64,000 nt of DNA. Origin: Acidaminobacter sp964416305 (lineage in GTDB: Bacteria > Bacillota > Clostridia > Peptostreptococcales > Acidaminobacteraceae). The translations under genes were made by a program, and so were the position numbers. Positions 52,266 to 60,850 of this stretch are shown in pieces (within the stretch, counting starts at the first letter, position 1; each line of letters begins with the position of its first letter). Under the pieces are notes generated by a model. The model saw nothing but the letters and a program-made list of their open reading frames with translations. It had not been told where the DNA came from and did not search any database. The DNA lies in assembly GCA_964416305.1 (NCBI GenBank), contig CAYQDM010000011.1, positions 1 through 64,000 of the forward strand, given 5' to 3'.

Positions 52266-52628
52266 TTGAAGTATTTCATGGCGTTCGGGCTGATTTGGCT
52301 GATGTTTGAAGCCGGAAACGCGCTGAGTCGTCTGATCGAACCCATTATTTTAATCCCCGGGAGCATTCTCGGTATGCTGATGCTGTTTGTGCTGCTCATG
52401 ACAGGCCTGGTGAAAATGGAATGGCTCACGCCTGTGACAGGTCTGTTCCTGAAACATATGAGCTTTTTCTTTATTCCGCTGGGCGTAGGATTTCTTGGGG
52501 CGGTGGATTTGATCGCACCCATCTGGATGGAGATGACTTTTCTGCTGATCCTGTCCAACCTGGCGGTGCTGATTGGAGTCGGCTGGATTGTGCAGTGGCT
52601 TGCGAACAGAGAGAAGGTGCGCCCGTGA
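52266..52628 (+). CDS. lrgA: LrgA/CidA-family membrane protein
   Basis: A 120-aa protein with four hydrophobic segments of the LrgA/CidA (holin-like, PftA) family. Signatures are IILIPGSILGMLMLF and FIPLGVGFLGAVDLI-type FFFIPLGVGF. The pair LrgA-LrgB was first linked to autolysis control and later shown in Bacillus and Streptococcus to import pyruvate. The start is TTG 52266 with GGAGGTG 8 bp upstream; a longer frame from 52251 begins inside that site. lrgB overlaps its stop. Confidence 0.85.
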   Translation: MKYFMAFGLIWLMFEAGNALSRLIEPIILIPGSILGMLMLFVLLMTGLVKMEWLTPVTGLFLKHMSFFFIPLGVGFLGAVDLIAPIWMEMTFLLILSNLAVLIGVGWIVQWLANREKVRP

Positions 52629-53329
52629 CAGCGGTTTTGTCTGAGTTTCCCGTACTGGCTTTGGTCTGGGGCGCGACGCTTGCGGCCTATGCTATTGGAT
52701 GGTGGTTGAGCGGACGCATCCGTCTGTCCCTGCTCAATCCATTCCTGATTGGGACTTTGCTGGTGATTGGCGGAATCCTGCTGTTTCGACTTCCTTATGA
52801 GCCTTACAACCAGGCGGGCAAGACGGTGACCTGGTTCCTGGGGCCGGTGGTGGTCATGTTGGCAGTCCCGCTCTATCAAAGCCGCAAAACCCTGATGACG
52901 CATCTTCTGCCAATTACTGCGGGCATTGCGTCGGGCATTGCGATCTCGGCGGGCACGGTTTACGGGTTTTCCAAAGCCTTTGGCCTGTCGCCGGAGATAA
53001 TCGTCTCGCTGATGCCGAAGTCCATTACCAATCCCATGGCTATTGAGGTGACCAAGATGTTTGGGGGGATTACCTCCATTACTGTGGCTTCGGTGATCAT
53101 CACCGGGGTGTTTGGCGCTTCTGTGTCCACTGCTGTATTCAGGGCGGCGCGCATTCACAATGATACTGCCAAGGGGATCGCCCTCGGGGCGGCTTCCCAT
53201 GGGGTCGGCACCGCGAAAGCGATCGAGATCAGCAGCGAAGCCGGGGCGGCGAGCGGCCTCTCAATGGGGTTGACCGGTGTGGTGACGGTGCTGCTGGCCA
53301 GTCTGATCCGGAGTCTGCTGGGTGCATAA
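52625..53329 (+). CDS. lrgB: LrgB/CidB-family membrane protein
   Basis: A 234-aa polytopic membrane protein with about six to seven helices, LrgB family. Markers: LNPFLIGTLLVIGG, FLGPVVVMLAVPLYQ, LMPKSITNPMAIEV and ALGAASHGVGTAKAIEI-type HGVGTAKA. It forms the transporter with LrgA. The start is GTG 52625, overlapping the lrgA stop; the frame continues upstream through lrgA in another phase but without support. A second pyruvate-uptake candidate in this window besides CstA. Confidence 0.9.
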   Translation: MTAVLSEFPVLALVWGATLAAYAIGWWLSGRIRLSLLNPFLIGTLLVIGGILLFRLPYEPYNQAGKTVTWFLGPVVVMLAVPLYQSRKTLMTHLLPITAGIASGIAISAGTVYGFSKAFGLSPEIIVSLMPKSITNPMAIEVTKMFGGITSITVASVIITGVFGASVSTAVFRAARIHNDTAKGIALGAASHGVGTAKAIEISSEAGAASGLSMGLTGVVTVLLASLIRSLLGA

Positions 53330-53340
53330 AGCAAGGACGG

Positions 53341-53380
53341 TGTGCCGATGGTCGTTCAAATGACCATCGGCACATTTTTT
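53341..53380 (+). terminator. Terminator of lrgAB
   Basis: A perfect 13-bp stem TGTGCCGATGGTC / GACCATCGGCACA (53341-53353, 53362-53374) is followed by T6. Confidence 0.92.
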
Positions 53381-53400
53381 AAATTGTGTCTGAATTGTAG

Positions 53401-53505
53401 TGAGTGACAGGCACTCAAACATACTTGGTGACAGGCACTCACTCAACAGACGTGCACCTCGCTGCGCGTGTAAAATTAACTCAACAGACGTGTACCTCGC
53501 TGCGC
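53401..53505. repeat. Short intergenic repeats (GTGACAGGCACTCA and AACAGACGTG families)
   Basis: GTGACAGGCACTCA occurs at 53404-53417 and 53428-53441; the first copy is part of the palindrome TGAGTG-ACAGG-CACTCA (53401-53417). A 26-bp unit beginning CTCAACAGACGTG occurs at 53442-53467 and 53480-53505 with one change. No coding potential was seen. Confidence 0.75.
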
Positions 53506-53541
53506 CACAAACCACGCTGCGCGTGATTTATGGCTGCGCTT

Positions 53542-53861
53542 CGGTCACGGGCTGCGCCCTATACAAACAGTGAACATACCAAACTTCAGAGAGCAANNNN
53601 NNNNNNNNNNNNNNNNNNNNNNNNNNNNNNNNNNNNNNNNNNNNNNNNNNNNNNNNNNNNNNNNNNNNNNNNNNNNNNNNNNNNNNNNNNNNNNNNGCTC
53701 TCTTCAGTATGGTATGTTCACTGTTTGTGCACGTCTGTTAGCCTTCGCGGACGGTCACGGGCTGCACCCCATACAAAGAAAAATAATCCCGTTCTTCAGA
53801 GAGCAAGCTCTCTTCAGTATGGTATGTTCACTGTTTGTGCACGTCTGTTAGCCTTCGCGGA
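53542..53861. repeat. 110-bp tandem repeat array interrupted by an assembly gap
   Basis: A 110-bp unit (53697-53806) is followed by a second, half copy (53807-53861), identical over 55 bp. To the left of the gap 53542-53596 is a diverged second-half unit. Each junction carries the palindrome GAGAGC-AA-GCTCTC. About 31 bp left of the gap are the reverse complement of the first 31 bp right of it (about 28 matches). Inverted and tandem copies together explain why the assembly broke here. Confidence 0.85.
53597..53696. other. Assembly gap (100 N)
   Basis: Exactly 100 N, the usual placeholder for a gap of unknown size. Any frame that crosses it is not real evidence of a gene. Confidence 0.99.
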
Positions 53862-54069
53862 TATTTTTTTTCGAAGCTAAAGCAATAGATTTCCACAATT
53901 TGGCCAGCCTATAATAAGGTCTCCGGGGACTTGTCCACAGATTTGAGAGGGCGATTTGAACGTTTGGATGACCTTGATTTTACAGCCTTAATTTGGTAGG
54001 ATAAGTTCAAAGATCAAACGGTCACCGCACTCCCGCTTGAACAGGGTGGGGGATTTTTTCGGCTATAAC
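53862..54069 (+). other. nrdD upstream region, possible promoter and leader
   Basis: No gene seen. TATAAT at 53910-53915 could be a -10 box, but its -35 is poor. CACTCCC...GGGTGGGGG followed by T6 (about 54032-54059) looks like a terminator or attenuator ahead of the NrdR boxes. No riboswitch class was recognised. Confidence 0.35.
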
Positions 54070-54116
54070 GTTCTATATATAGTGTATACATTCTAAAAAC
54101 ATTCTACATATTGTGT
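54070..54116 (+). promoter_or_regulatory. Pair of NrdR boxes upstream of nrdDG
   Basis: CTATATATAGTGT (54073-54085) and CTACATATTGTGT (54104-54116) fit the right part of the NrdR consensus ACACWATATATWGTGT. They are offset by 31 bp, about three helical turns, the usual layout of paired NrdR sites upstream of ribonucleotide reductase operons. Confidence 0.8.
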
Positions 54117-54135
54117 TGGGAGGCTTGCCAGGACT

Positions 54136-56244
54136 ATGATGACGAGTATTGAAAAGCGCAACGGAGAGATCGTTTTTTTTGATCGATCCAAGATTGAACA
54201 AGCAGTCTTGAAGGCGCTGGTCGCCACGCATCCCCAAAGATCGAGGAGCAGTCTGAAGAAACTTTCAGAGGTCGTGACGGACTATGTGGTCGAGGCAGCA
54301 GGGAACCGTGCTTTTGACGGTGGGATTCCAAAAGTTGAGGAAGTTCAGGATCTCGTTGAGAACACGCTGATGTCCATTGGCGAGCACGACACGGCGCGCA
54401 CTTACATCAAATACCGCTATGAACACAAGAAGATTCGTGAGGAACGTCAGTCGGTCAAGGACATCCTCAATATGTTTGACGATTATATTGGCAAAAGCGA
54501 CTGGATGGTCCGTGAAAATTCCAACATGAGCTACAGCTTGCAGGGATTGAACAACCATATTATCGCCAAGGCATCCCAGATCTTCTGGCTGCACCATGTC
54601 TACGACGAAACCATTCGAAATGCCCATGTGAATGGGGATCTGCACATCCATGACCTCGGCCTGGTTTCGACCTACTGCTGTGGGTGGAGTCTTGAAGACT
54701 TGCTGCTGAGAGGCTTTGGCGGTGTTCCGGGCAAAGTGGAGTCAGGACCTCCGAACCATTTTGAGTCGGCACTGATGCAGGTGGTCAACTTCATCTATAC
54801 CCTGCAGGGTGAAGCGGCGGGTGCTCAGGCAATTTCCAACTTTGATACGCTGCTGGCGCCTTTCGTTCGTCATGACAATCTGAGCTATGACGACGTTTAT
54901 CAGGCTATGCAGGCTTTTGTCTTCAACATGAATATAGCGACGCGCGTAGGTTTCCAAACGCCGTTTTTCAACATCACCATGGACAAAGAAGTGCCTTCCA
55001 CCCATAAAGACCTCCCGGTCATCATAGGCGGGAAGCATCACTTTGACAAGGCTTACGGTGAGTATCAGGCAGAAATGGACATGATCAATATGGCTTTTTG
55101 TGAGGTCATGATGGAGGGCGATGCCAAGGGACGCGTCTTCACCTTCCCAATTCCTACTTACAACATTACCCGCTCCTGGGATTGGTCAAATCCGGTCACA
55201 GACAAGATCATGGAGATGACAGGAAAATTTGGCATTCCGTACTTCAGCAACTTTGTCAATTCGGATCTCGATCCGGAGGACGTTCGGTCCATGTGCTGCC
55301 GGCTCAGGCTGGACAATACTGAGCTGAGGCGACGTGGCGGCGGTTTGTTTGGCGCCAATCCAAAAACGGGATCGATCGGTGTCGTCACTATCAATATGGC
55401 GAGACTGGGCTATCTTTCCAGAGATTTTGATGAGCTCTGCGAGCGCCTCGAACGACTGATGGAGATCGCGAAGTCATCTCTGGAATTGAAGCGCGACATT
55501 TTGGAGATCAATATGAAGCGGGGTCTGTATCCATATTCCAGATACTATCTACAGGACATTTACGAGGGACATGGCGCGTATTGGTTTAACCATTTTGCGA
55601 CCATCGGCCCAAATGGAATGAATGAGTGTATTCAGAACTTCACCAAAGGCAGGGAAGACATTACGACGGAAGCTGGACGCGCAATGGCGGAACGGGTACT
55701 GGACTTCATGAACGAAGTGCTGGTGCGGTTCCAGGTTTCGACGGGGCATCTTTACAACCTGGAGGCCAGCCCTGCTGAGGGGACGGCTTACAGATTCGCG
55801 AGACTCGACACTGCGAAATATCCGGAGATCATCACGGCCGGCAAAGACGTGCCGTATTACACCAACAGCACTCAGCTCCCTGTAGGGTACACGCCGGATC
55901 TGTTTGATGCGCTGGATCACCAGGACAGCCTTCAGACGCGCTATACCGGCGGGACCGTGTTCCACGCCTTTATCCCTGAGAAGATCGACTCGAAAGAGGC
56001 GCTCAAATCTCTGATTCACAAGGTGTCAAGCCGCTACAGGCTGCCGTATTTCACCATCACACCTACCTTCAGCATTTGTCCGACGCATAAATACCTTCGC
56101 GGCGAGCAAAAAACCTGTCCGGAGTGCGGCGAGGTTACAGAAGTCTGGTCGCGAGTTGTAGGGTATCACAGACCGGTTCAGAACTGGAACGACGGCAAGC
56201 AGCAGGAGTATGAGGAGCGCGTCGAGTTTGAGGTGGCGAACTAA
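54136..56244 (+). CDS. nrdD: Anaerobic ribonucleoside-triphosphate reductase (class III)
   Basis: A 702-aa glycyl-radical enzyme making dNTPs from NTPs without oxygen. An N-terminal ATP-cone (about 1-95: IEKRNGEIVFFDRSKIEQA) gives allosteric control. The thiyl-radical Cys lies in RSMCCRLRLDN. The C-terminal zinc Cys set is CPTHKYL and CPECGE, and the radical Gly is near 675 in RVVGYHRP. ATG 54136 (54139 also possible) follows GGGAGG at longish spacing. It overlaps nrdG by one base and lies behind paired NrdR boxes. Confidence 0.97.
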   Translation: MMTSIEKRNGEIVFFDRSKIEQAVLKALVATHPQRSRSSLKKLSEVVTDYVVEAAGNRAFDGGIPKVEEVQDLVENTLMSIGEHDTARTYIKYRYEHKKIREERQSVKDILNMFDDYIGKSDWMVRENSNMSYSLQGLNNHIIAKASQIFWLHHVYDETIRNAHVNGDLHIHDLGLVSTYCCGWSLEDLLLRGFGGVPGKVESGPPNHFESALMQVVNFIYTLQGEAAGAQAISNFDTLLAPFVRHDNLSYDDVYQAMQAFVFNMNIATRVGFQTPFFNITMDKEVPSTHKDLPVIIGGKHHFDKAYGEYQAEMDMINMAFCEVMMEGDAKGRVFTFPIPTYNITRSWDWSNPVTDKIMEMTGKFGIPYFSNFVNSDLDPEDVRSMCCRLRLDNTELRRRGGGLFGANPKTGSIGVVTINMARLGYLSRDFDELCERLERLMEIAKSSLELKRDILEINMKRGLYPYSRYYLQDIYEGHGAYWFNHFATIGPNGMNECIQNFTKGREDITTEAGRAMAERVLDFMNEVLVRFQVSTGHLYNLEASPAEGTAYRFARLDTAKYPEIITAGKDVPYYTNSTQLPVGYTPDLFDALDHQDSLQTRYTGGTVFHAFIPEKIDSKEALKSLIHKVSSRYRLPYFTITPTFSICPTHKYLRGEQKTCPECGEVTEVWSRVVGYHRPVQNWNDGKQQEYEERVEFEVAN

Positions 56245-56951
56245 TGGAAACCATGACGATCGGGGGACTCATCAAGACGACGCTGATCGACTTTCCGGGC
56301 GAGGTCGCCACGGTACTGTTTGCAACGGGATGCAATTTCAATTGTCCGTACTGTCATAACCGGCCGCTGATTATGCCATCCGCTGAGACGCTGACCAAGG
56401 GCACTGTCATGGCACACCTGGAGAAACGGGTCGGGCTGAGTGACGGCGTGGTAATCAGCGGTGGAGAGCCTACGCTGCAGCCGGGACTTGAAGCCGCGGT
56501 CGTTGAGATTCGAAACCTGGGGTACAAGGTCAAACTGGATACCAACGGAACTCGGCCAGAGGTGCTGAAACGCCTGCTGGACAGGGGACTTCTGGATTAT
56601 GTGGCCATGGACGTGAAAAGCTCAGCGGACCGCCATGAGCGGGTTACCGGAGGTCATGCGAGGGATCGGGATGCCGTGGAGCAGAGCATGGATCTGCTGA
56701 TGGGCTCAACGGTGGCGCACGAATTCAGGACAACGGTGGTCTTTCCTCTGCATGATTATGAAGAACTCAGGCGGATTGGGGAACGCATGGCGGGAGCGGG
56801 TAGATGGGTACTGCAAGCTTATAAGCCAGCGCCTGCGATTCCTGAAAAAGAAGCGCTGACGACGCCCCCTATGGGCACTCTGGAAAGCTGGAAGAGTCAG
56901 CTTGAGCGCGACATTCCGGGTGTCAATATTGAATTGAGAACGGGTTATTAG
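56244..56951 (+). CDS. nrdG: Anaerobic RNR activating protein (radical SAM)
   Basis: A 235-aa radical-SAM activase that puts the glycyl radical on NrdD. The [4Fe-4S] motif CNFNCPYC (Cys30, Cys34, Cys37) is followed by SGGEPTLQ and a KLDTNGTRPE strand, as in the NrdG2 (TIGR02495) type, which is longer than E. coli NrdG. The ATG shares its A with the nrdD stop (TAATG), so translation is coupled. Confidence 0.95.
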   Translation: METMTIGGLIKTTLIDFPGEVATVLFATGCNFNCPYCHNRPLIMPSAETLTKGTVMAHLEKRVGLSDGVVISGGEPTLQPGLEAAVVEIRNLGYKVKLDTNGTRPEVLKRLLDRGLLDYVAMDVKSSADRHERVTGGHARDRDAVEQSMDLLMGSTVAHEFRTTVVFPLHDYEELRRIGERMAGAGRWVLQAYKPAPAIPEKEALTTPPMGTLESWKSQLERDIPGVNIELRTGY

Positions 56952-56968
56952 AAAGCAAGAAAGTTAAG

Positions 56969-57001
56969 GTCTCCGGGACATAGTTCCGGGGGCTTTTTTT
57001 T
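56969..57001 (+). terminator. Terminator of nrdDG
   Basis: The stem CTCCGG/CCGGGG (56971-56976, 56986-56991, one G-T pair) is followed by T8. Confidence 0.8.
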
Positions 57002-57052
57002 CTGACGGATCAGGGGCTGCGAGCCTGAAGGGAAGGAAGCAGGTGTCTGCAG

Positions 57053-57100
57053 CTGGCGCCTATCACGTCTGGCGCCTATCACGTCTGACGCCTATTGACC
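57053..57100. repeat. Three 16-bp tandem repeats
   Basis: CTGGCGCCTATCACGT occurs twice exactly (57053-57068, 57069-57084), then a diverged copy (57085-57100). The core GCCTATCAC resembles the reverse complement of the GTGACAGGC repeats at 53404-53441, suggesting one intergenic repeat family. Confidence 0.75.
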
Positions 57101-57223
57101 CCAATTTCCTATTTCGAAGTATGGATATACAAATAAAATAAAAAAGATTATACTATAGGTGGCAAAAATGTGACTGCTTCAGGCTGCCGGAGAGACTGTG
57201 GCAGAGACTGCGGGAGGAATAAT

Positions 57224-57598
57224 ATGCTGACTGGCATTGGCACAGATTTGATTGAAATTGATAGAATCCGGCGCGCGATCTCGCGGCACAGCCGGTTTCT
57301 GGAACGTGTTTTTACAAAAAACGAACTCGTTTTTTTTGAATCCCGGGGCATGGACACAGCCAGTATAGCCGCGAATTTTGCCGGTAAGGAGGCAGTACTC
57401 AAGGTTTTGGGTACCGGCATTACGGGGTTGTCCTGGAAGGATATTGAGATCCTGAGGGAGACGTCCGGCAAGCCTTTTGTGAAGCTGACCGGCCCGGCAG
57501 CGGTCCTTGCCGAGCAATTGGAAATCAAAGAGATTCTGATCTCGCTTTCCCATTCGAAAACACATGCCTTGGCTTTTGCGACAGGCTTAAGGAGGTAA
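57224..57598 (+). CDS. acpS: Holo-[acyl-carrier-protein] synthase
   Basis: A 124-aa phosphopantetheinyl transferase that activates acyl carrier protein. Signature GIGTDLIEIDRI (5-16, with the Mg-binding Asp), FAGKEAVLKVLGTG (Glu/Lys motif) and LISLSHSKTHALAFA at the end. The start is ATG 57224 with GGGAGG 7 bp upstream; the frame extends to 57170 with no site. First gene of the acpS-nnr-alr group common in Firmicutes. Confidence 0.95.
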   Translation: MLTGIGTDLIEIDRIRRAISRHSRFLERVFTKNELVFFESRGMDTASIAANFAGKEAVLKVLGTGITGLSWKDIEILRETSGKPFVKLTGPAAVLAEQLEIKEILISLSHSKTHALAFATGLRR

Positions 57599-57607
57599 CA
57601 TAAAATT

Positions 57608-59155
57608 ATGAGACTGGCTATGAGTCATCAGATGCAGCAAATCGACAGAAAAGCTATCGACGAATACGGCATTCCCAGCATAGTATTAATGGAAAATGCC
57701 GGCAAAGTCGTCGTTGATGAAATTATGAAAATGAGAAGTGAGTTCCAGAAGGCTGTCATAGTCTGCGGTCCCGGAAACAATGGCGGTGACGGTTTTGTCA
57801 TTGCACGCCACCTTTTCAACCTGAACGTACCCGTCAAAGTCTTTGTGGTCGGAGAGGTCTCTGAGCTGAACCACGACTCTATGCTCAACTACTCCATCCT
57901 CAAAAAACTCGAGTTTCAAATCGACGAAATTAAAGATGACGCCAGCATTCTGGCTTTTGAACGTTTCTTAAGGCCGGGCAATCTGATTGTCGACTCAATA
58001 TTCGGAACGGGCATGTCCAGGAAAGTGGGGGGCATCTATGAACGAACCATTGATGCCATCAACGAAATGGCCCATCAAGTCCTGTCGGTGGACCTGCCTT
58101 CCGGAATTGACGGCAACACCGGCCACGTTCTGGGCACGGCTGTCGACGCGGATAAGACCGTAGCCCTTGTCATACCCAAAGTCGGAAATATTTTATTTCC
58201 AGGCTCAGACTACAACGGCGAAGTGATCATCAAGGGCATAGGCGTGCCGGATGTCATCATTGAAAAGGTCGGCATAAAATATAATCTGATAACGAGTGAC
58301 ATCATCACACCTCTGATTCCACACCGAAAGCGCAATTCCCACAAAGGCGACTATGGAAAGGGCCAGATCATCGCAGGGTCCATAGGCATGACCGGCGCGG
58401 CAATTCTGGCCTGCAGAGCGGCACTCAGGTCCGGCATGGGACTGCTGAAGCTCTATATCCCGGAAAGTTTAAATACGCTGATCACGACCAGTGTCCCGGA
58501 AGTCATCACTGTTCCAATGTCAGAGGTGCGTCGCGGCGTCATAGGCATCAGTAATTTCCAAAAAATTATTGAAGATACCTGTTGGCCGGATGTCATCGCG
58601 ATCGGTCCCGGCTGTGGTGTTAACGCCGAGATCTCCGAGCTGATCAAACGGCTCCTGAATGAATCCGAAGTGCCAATGGTCATTGACGCAGACGGTATCA
58701 ACGCACTTTCAAAGAGCTTGCACTGGCTGGAAAATAAAAAATGCCCGGTGGTCTTGACGCCGCATGTCGGGGAAATGTCCCGTCTGACAGGACTTAGCGC
58801 AGATGAGATCAACGCGGATCCTATCGGGACAGCAGTTAGGTTTTCCAAGACATGGAAGACCGTGACGGTGCTCAAGGGCGCTCGCACGGTTGTCGCGACA
58901 CCGGAAGGTGAAGTATACGTCAATATCAATGGGAATTCAGGCATGGCCACGGCTGGAAGCGGCGATGTGCTGACCGGCGTCATCACGAGCATGATCGCCC
59001 AGGGGCTGGATCCTGTCGGCGCGGCGGTTATTGGTGTTTATCTCCATGGCCGAGCAGGGGATCTCATGGTGGCTGAGCGCGGGGAGCACGGTCTTCTGGC
59101 GGGCGACCTGGTGCTTGGACTGACAAAAGCGATCCGCGAGTTGGTGGAGGCTTAG
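57608..59155 (+). CDS. nnr: Bifunctional NAD(P)H-hydrate epimerase / ADP-dependent hydrate dehydratase
   Basis: A 515-aa fusion that repairs hydrated NAD(P)H. The N-terminal YjeF_N epimerase (1-210) has MLENAGK-type VLMENAGKVVVDE, VCGPGNNGGDGFVIARHL and VDLPSGIDGNTG. The C-terminal ribokinase-like dehydratase (about 225-510) has NSHKGDYGKG, AIGPGCG, LTPHVGEMSRL and NSGMATAGSGDVLTG. ATG 57608 is 9 bp after acpS with GGAGG near its end. It is the usual neighbour of acpS and alr. Confidence 0.96.
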   Translation: MRLAMSHQMQQIDRKAIDEYGIPSIVLMENAGKVVVDEIMKMRSEFQKAVIVCGPGNNGGDGFVIARHLFNLNVPVKVFVVGEVSELNHDSMLNYSILKKLEFQIDEIKDDASILAFERFLRPGNLIVDSIFGTGMSRKVGGIYERTIDAINEMAHQVLSVDLPSGIDGNTGHVLGTAVDADKTVALVIPKVGNILFPGSDYNGEVIIKGIGVPDVIIEKVGIKYNLITSDIITPLIPHRKRNSHKGDYGKGQIIAGSIGMTGAAILACRAALRSGMGLLKLYIPESLNTLITTSVPEVITVPMSEVRRGVIGISNFQKIIEDTCWPDVIAIGPGCGVNAEISELIKRLLNESEVPMVIDADGINALSKSLHWLENKKCPVVLTPHVGEMSRLTGLSADEINADPIGTAVRFSKTWKTVTVLKGARTVVATPEGEVYVNINGNSGMATAGSGDVLTGVITSMIAQGLDPVGAAVIGVYLHGRAGDLMVAERGEHGLLAGDLVLGLTKAIRELVEA

Positions 59156-59200
59156 GTGATTCAAGACTGCTTATACTATTTAGTTGATGGAGGCGTTAAA

Positions 59201-60385
59201 ATGATCGATTTGACCTTAATTCCAAGACCCGTCTGGGCGGAAATCAACCTTGAGCATCTGGCACACAATTTAAGAGAAGTCAGACGGTTGACCAGGAAGG
59301 ATGCCCTGGTTATGGCAGTCGTCAAGGCGGATGCCTATGGCCACGGCGCAGTTGAGTCCTCGCGCGCGCTTCTCGACGCCGGTGCAAACCGGCTTGCTGT
59401 CGCTGTTCTCAATGAAGCGCTGCAGCTGCGGCAAGCATTTCCGGAAACGGATATCATGGTACTGGGCTATACACCGGCGCATCTTTACGATGCGGTCGCA
59501 GCCAACGGCATCATCCAGACCATTTACAGCATAGCTCACGCGAAACCTCTCTCAGACGCTGCCGTCAGAAATGGTGTGAACATTCGGGTGCATATTAAAC
59601 TGGACACGGGTATGCACCGGATCGGTATGCCTGCAAATGAGGAGACAATCCGCGAAATTCTCGAAATTTCAAAGCTGCCTGGCCTTGTGATTGAAGGGAT
59701 CTTCACGCACTTCGCCGTTGCGGATGAAGTGGATAAATCCTATACAATGAAGCAGGTTGAAAAATATAATTTTGTGGTACAAGGGCTGGAAGCGGGCGGG
59801 CTCTCGATTCCGATCCATCATGTGTCAAACAGCGCCGCAATCATAGATTTGCCTGAACTCAACTACAATATGGTGCGGGCAGGGATCATGCTCTATGGCC
59901 TTTATCCTTCTCAGGACGTGATCAAAGACCGGGTTGTCCTGAAACCTGTCATGAGCCTGAAAGCCTGCCTCTCCCATGTCAAGACCCTCGAGTCCGGCAG
60001 CGGGATCAGTTATGGATTGAAATACGTCACTCAGGGCCAGGAGGAGATCGCGACAATGCCTCTTGGTTATGCCGATGGTTACACGCGTATGCTCAGCGGA
60101 AAAGGCGAAGTTCTTTTTAAGGGGCAGCTCAGACCGCTCACAGGCCGAATTTGTATGGACCAGTGCATGTTTGATGTGACCGGCCTGGACGCCAAGCCGG
60201 GTGACGTCGCAGTTCTTTTTGGTGAAGATGGCGAAGGGAATGTACTGCCTGTAGTATCCCTCGCAGACAAGCTTGGAACCATCAATTACGAAATGGTCTG
60301 CATGATCGACAAGCGAGTACCGAGAGTTTATGTCCGCAGTGGTGAAATCACAGCGGTCAAAGACTATGTTTCGATGATCAGATAG
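59201..60385 (+). CDS. alr: Alanine racemase
   Basis: A 394-aa PLP enzyme making D-alanine for peptidoglycan. PLP-Lys in VVKADAYGHGA (about residue 42), EGIFTHFAVAD, the PLP-phosphate loop HHVSNSAAI, NMVRAGIMLYGLYP, the catalytic Tyr in SGISYGLKYV, and PLGYADGYTR. The start is ATG 59201 with ATGGAGGCG 7 bp upstream; a longer frame from 59156 overlaps the nnr stop region and has no site. The mazEF-like pair follows, as in other Firmicutes. Confidence 0.96.
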   Translation: MIDLTLIPRPVWAEINLEHLAHNLREVRRLTRKDALVMAVVKADAYGHGAVESSRALLDAGANRLAVAVLNEALQLRQAFPETDIMVLGYTPAHLYDAVAANGIIQTIYSIAHAKPLSDAAVRNGVNIRVHIKLDTGMHRIGMPANEETIREILEISKLPGLVIEGIFTHFAVADEVDKSYTMKQVEKYNFVVQGLEAGGLSIPIHHVSNSAAIIDLPELNYNMVRAGIMLYGLYPSQDVIKDRVVLKPVMSLKACLSHVKTLESGSGISYGLKYVTQGQEEIATMPLGYADGYTRMLSGKGEVLFKGQLRPLTGRICMDQCMFDVTGLDAKPGDVAVLFGEDGEGNVLPVVSLADKLGTINYEMVCMIDKRVPRVYVRSGEITAVKDYVSMIR

Positions 60386-60456
60386 GGAAAAATCTAATTT
60401 GAAGGAAGTTATAGTTATAGAATTTGCATGGTATTGTCGTTTACATGGCACCGGAC

Positions 60457-60485
60457 TTTACGAACCCGTCCGGATGGTGTAAAAT
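60457..60485 (+). promoter_or_regulatory. Probable promoter of the mazEF-like pair
   Basis: TTTACG (60457-60462), 17 bp, TAAAAT (60480-60485). The spacer contains the right arm of a CCGGAC/GTCCGG inverted repeat (60451-60456, 60468-60473), which could be the autoregulation operator. Confidence 0.55.
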
Positions 60486-60526
60486 AAATTGAATCGATCC
60501 CCCAGGTCAGACAGGAGGTGTTCAGA

Positions 60527-60850
60527 ATGAGCGAAGAAGTCATGGGCATGCACGCCGGCAGCCATTGCCTGAAAAGGCTTGAGTATCCGGAAGATATCAT
60601 TGATGATATTAAGAACGATCCGGACATCAAATGCTATTATGAAAACGATTTTGTCGTATGCTTTGACTCGCGCGTAGAAAGTTTGCGAAAGTTGCTTGAA
60701 GAGAAGGTTTTTGAGCTCGAGAGCGGCTACCAGACTATGGCCAGCTTTAATCTGGACTACTGTGAAGTCGGCTTCCGTTGTGACAATTGTACCTATGAAC
60801 GTTACGAACACATGCTTGAAGAAGAAGAGGACGAAGATGCCTTTTTCTAA
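60527..60850 (+). CDS. MazE-like antitoxin with atypical N-terminus
   Basis: A 107-aa acidic protein at the place where Firmicutes carry the EndoAI/MazE antitoxin, between alr and mazF. Its C-terminal part ESGYQTMASFNLDYCEVGF lines up with the toxin-binding tail of EndoAI (GY-x2-MA-x2-NL pattern). The N-terminal 65 residues do not show the ribbon-helix-helix DNA-binding pattern expected. It ends in a Glu/Asp tail. ATG 60527 follows AGGAGGTG. Four Cys (DYC, RC, NC in the tail; HC, KC, VC earlier) are notable. The antitoxin role is inferred from position and tail. Confidence 0.7.
   Translation: MSEEVMGMHAGSHCLKRLEYPEDIIDDIKNDPDIKCYYENDFVVCFDSRVESLRKLLEEKVFELESGYQTMASFNLDYCEVGFRCDNCTYERYEHMLEEEEDEDAFF

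Noticed and set aside
52421..52624. Upstream extension of lrgB
   Set aside because: It would overlap lrgA in another frame, while the GTG at 52625 gives the usual LrgB length and couples to the lrgA stop.
52217..53200. Long minus-strand frame of 327 codons opposite lrgAB
   Set aside because: It is the shadow of two clear plus-strand genes and has an Arg/His/Ser-rich composition typical of antisense frames.
53728..53750. Integron attC-like site (GTTAGCC next to a hairpin)
   Set aside because: The inverse core and paired inner boxes of attC are not found, and no integrase is present.
53530..53880. Open frames across the N gap
   Set aside because: They run through 100 unknown bases and repeats and have no ribosome site or family pattern.
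57053..57100. CRISPR-like array
   Set aside because: Units are contiguous with no spacers and no cas genes are nearby.
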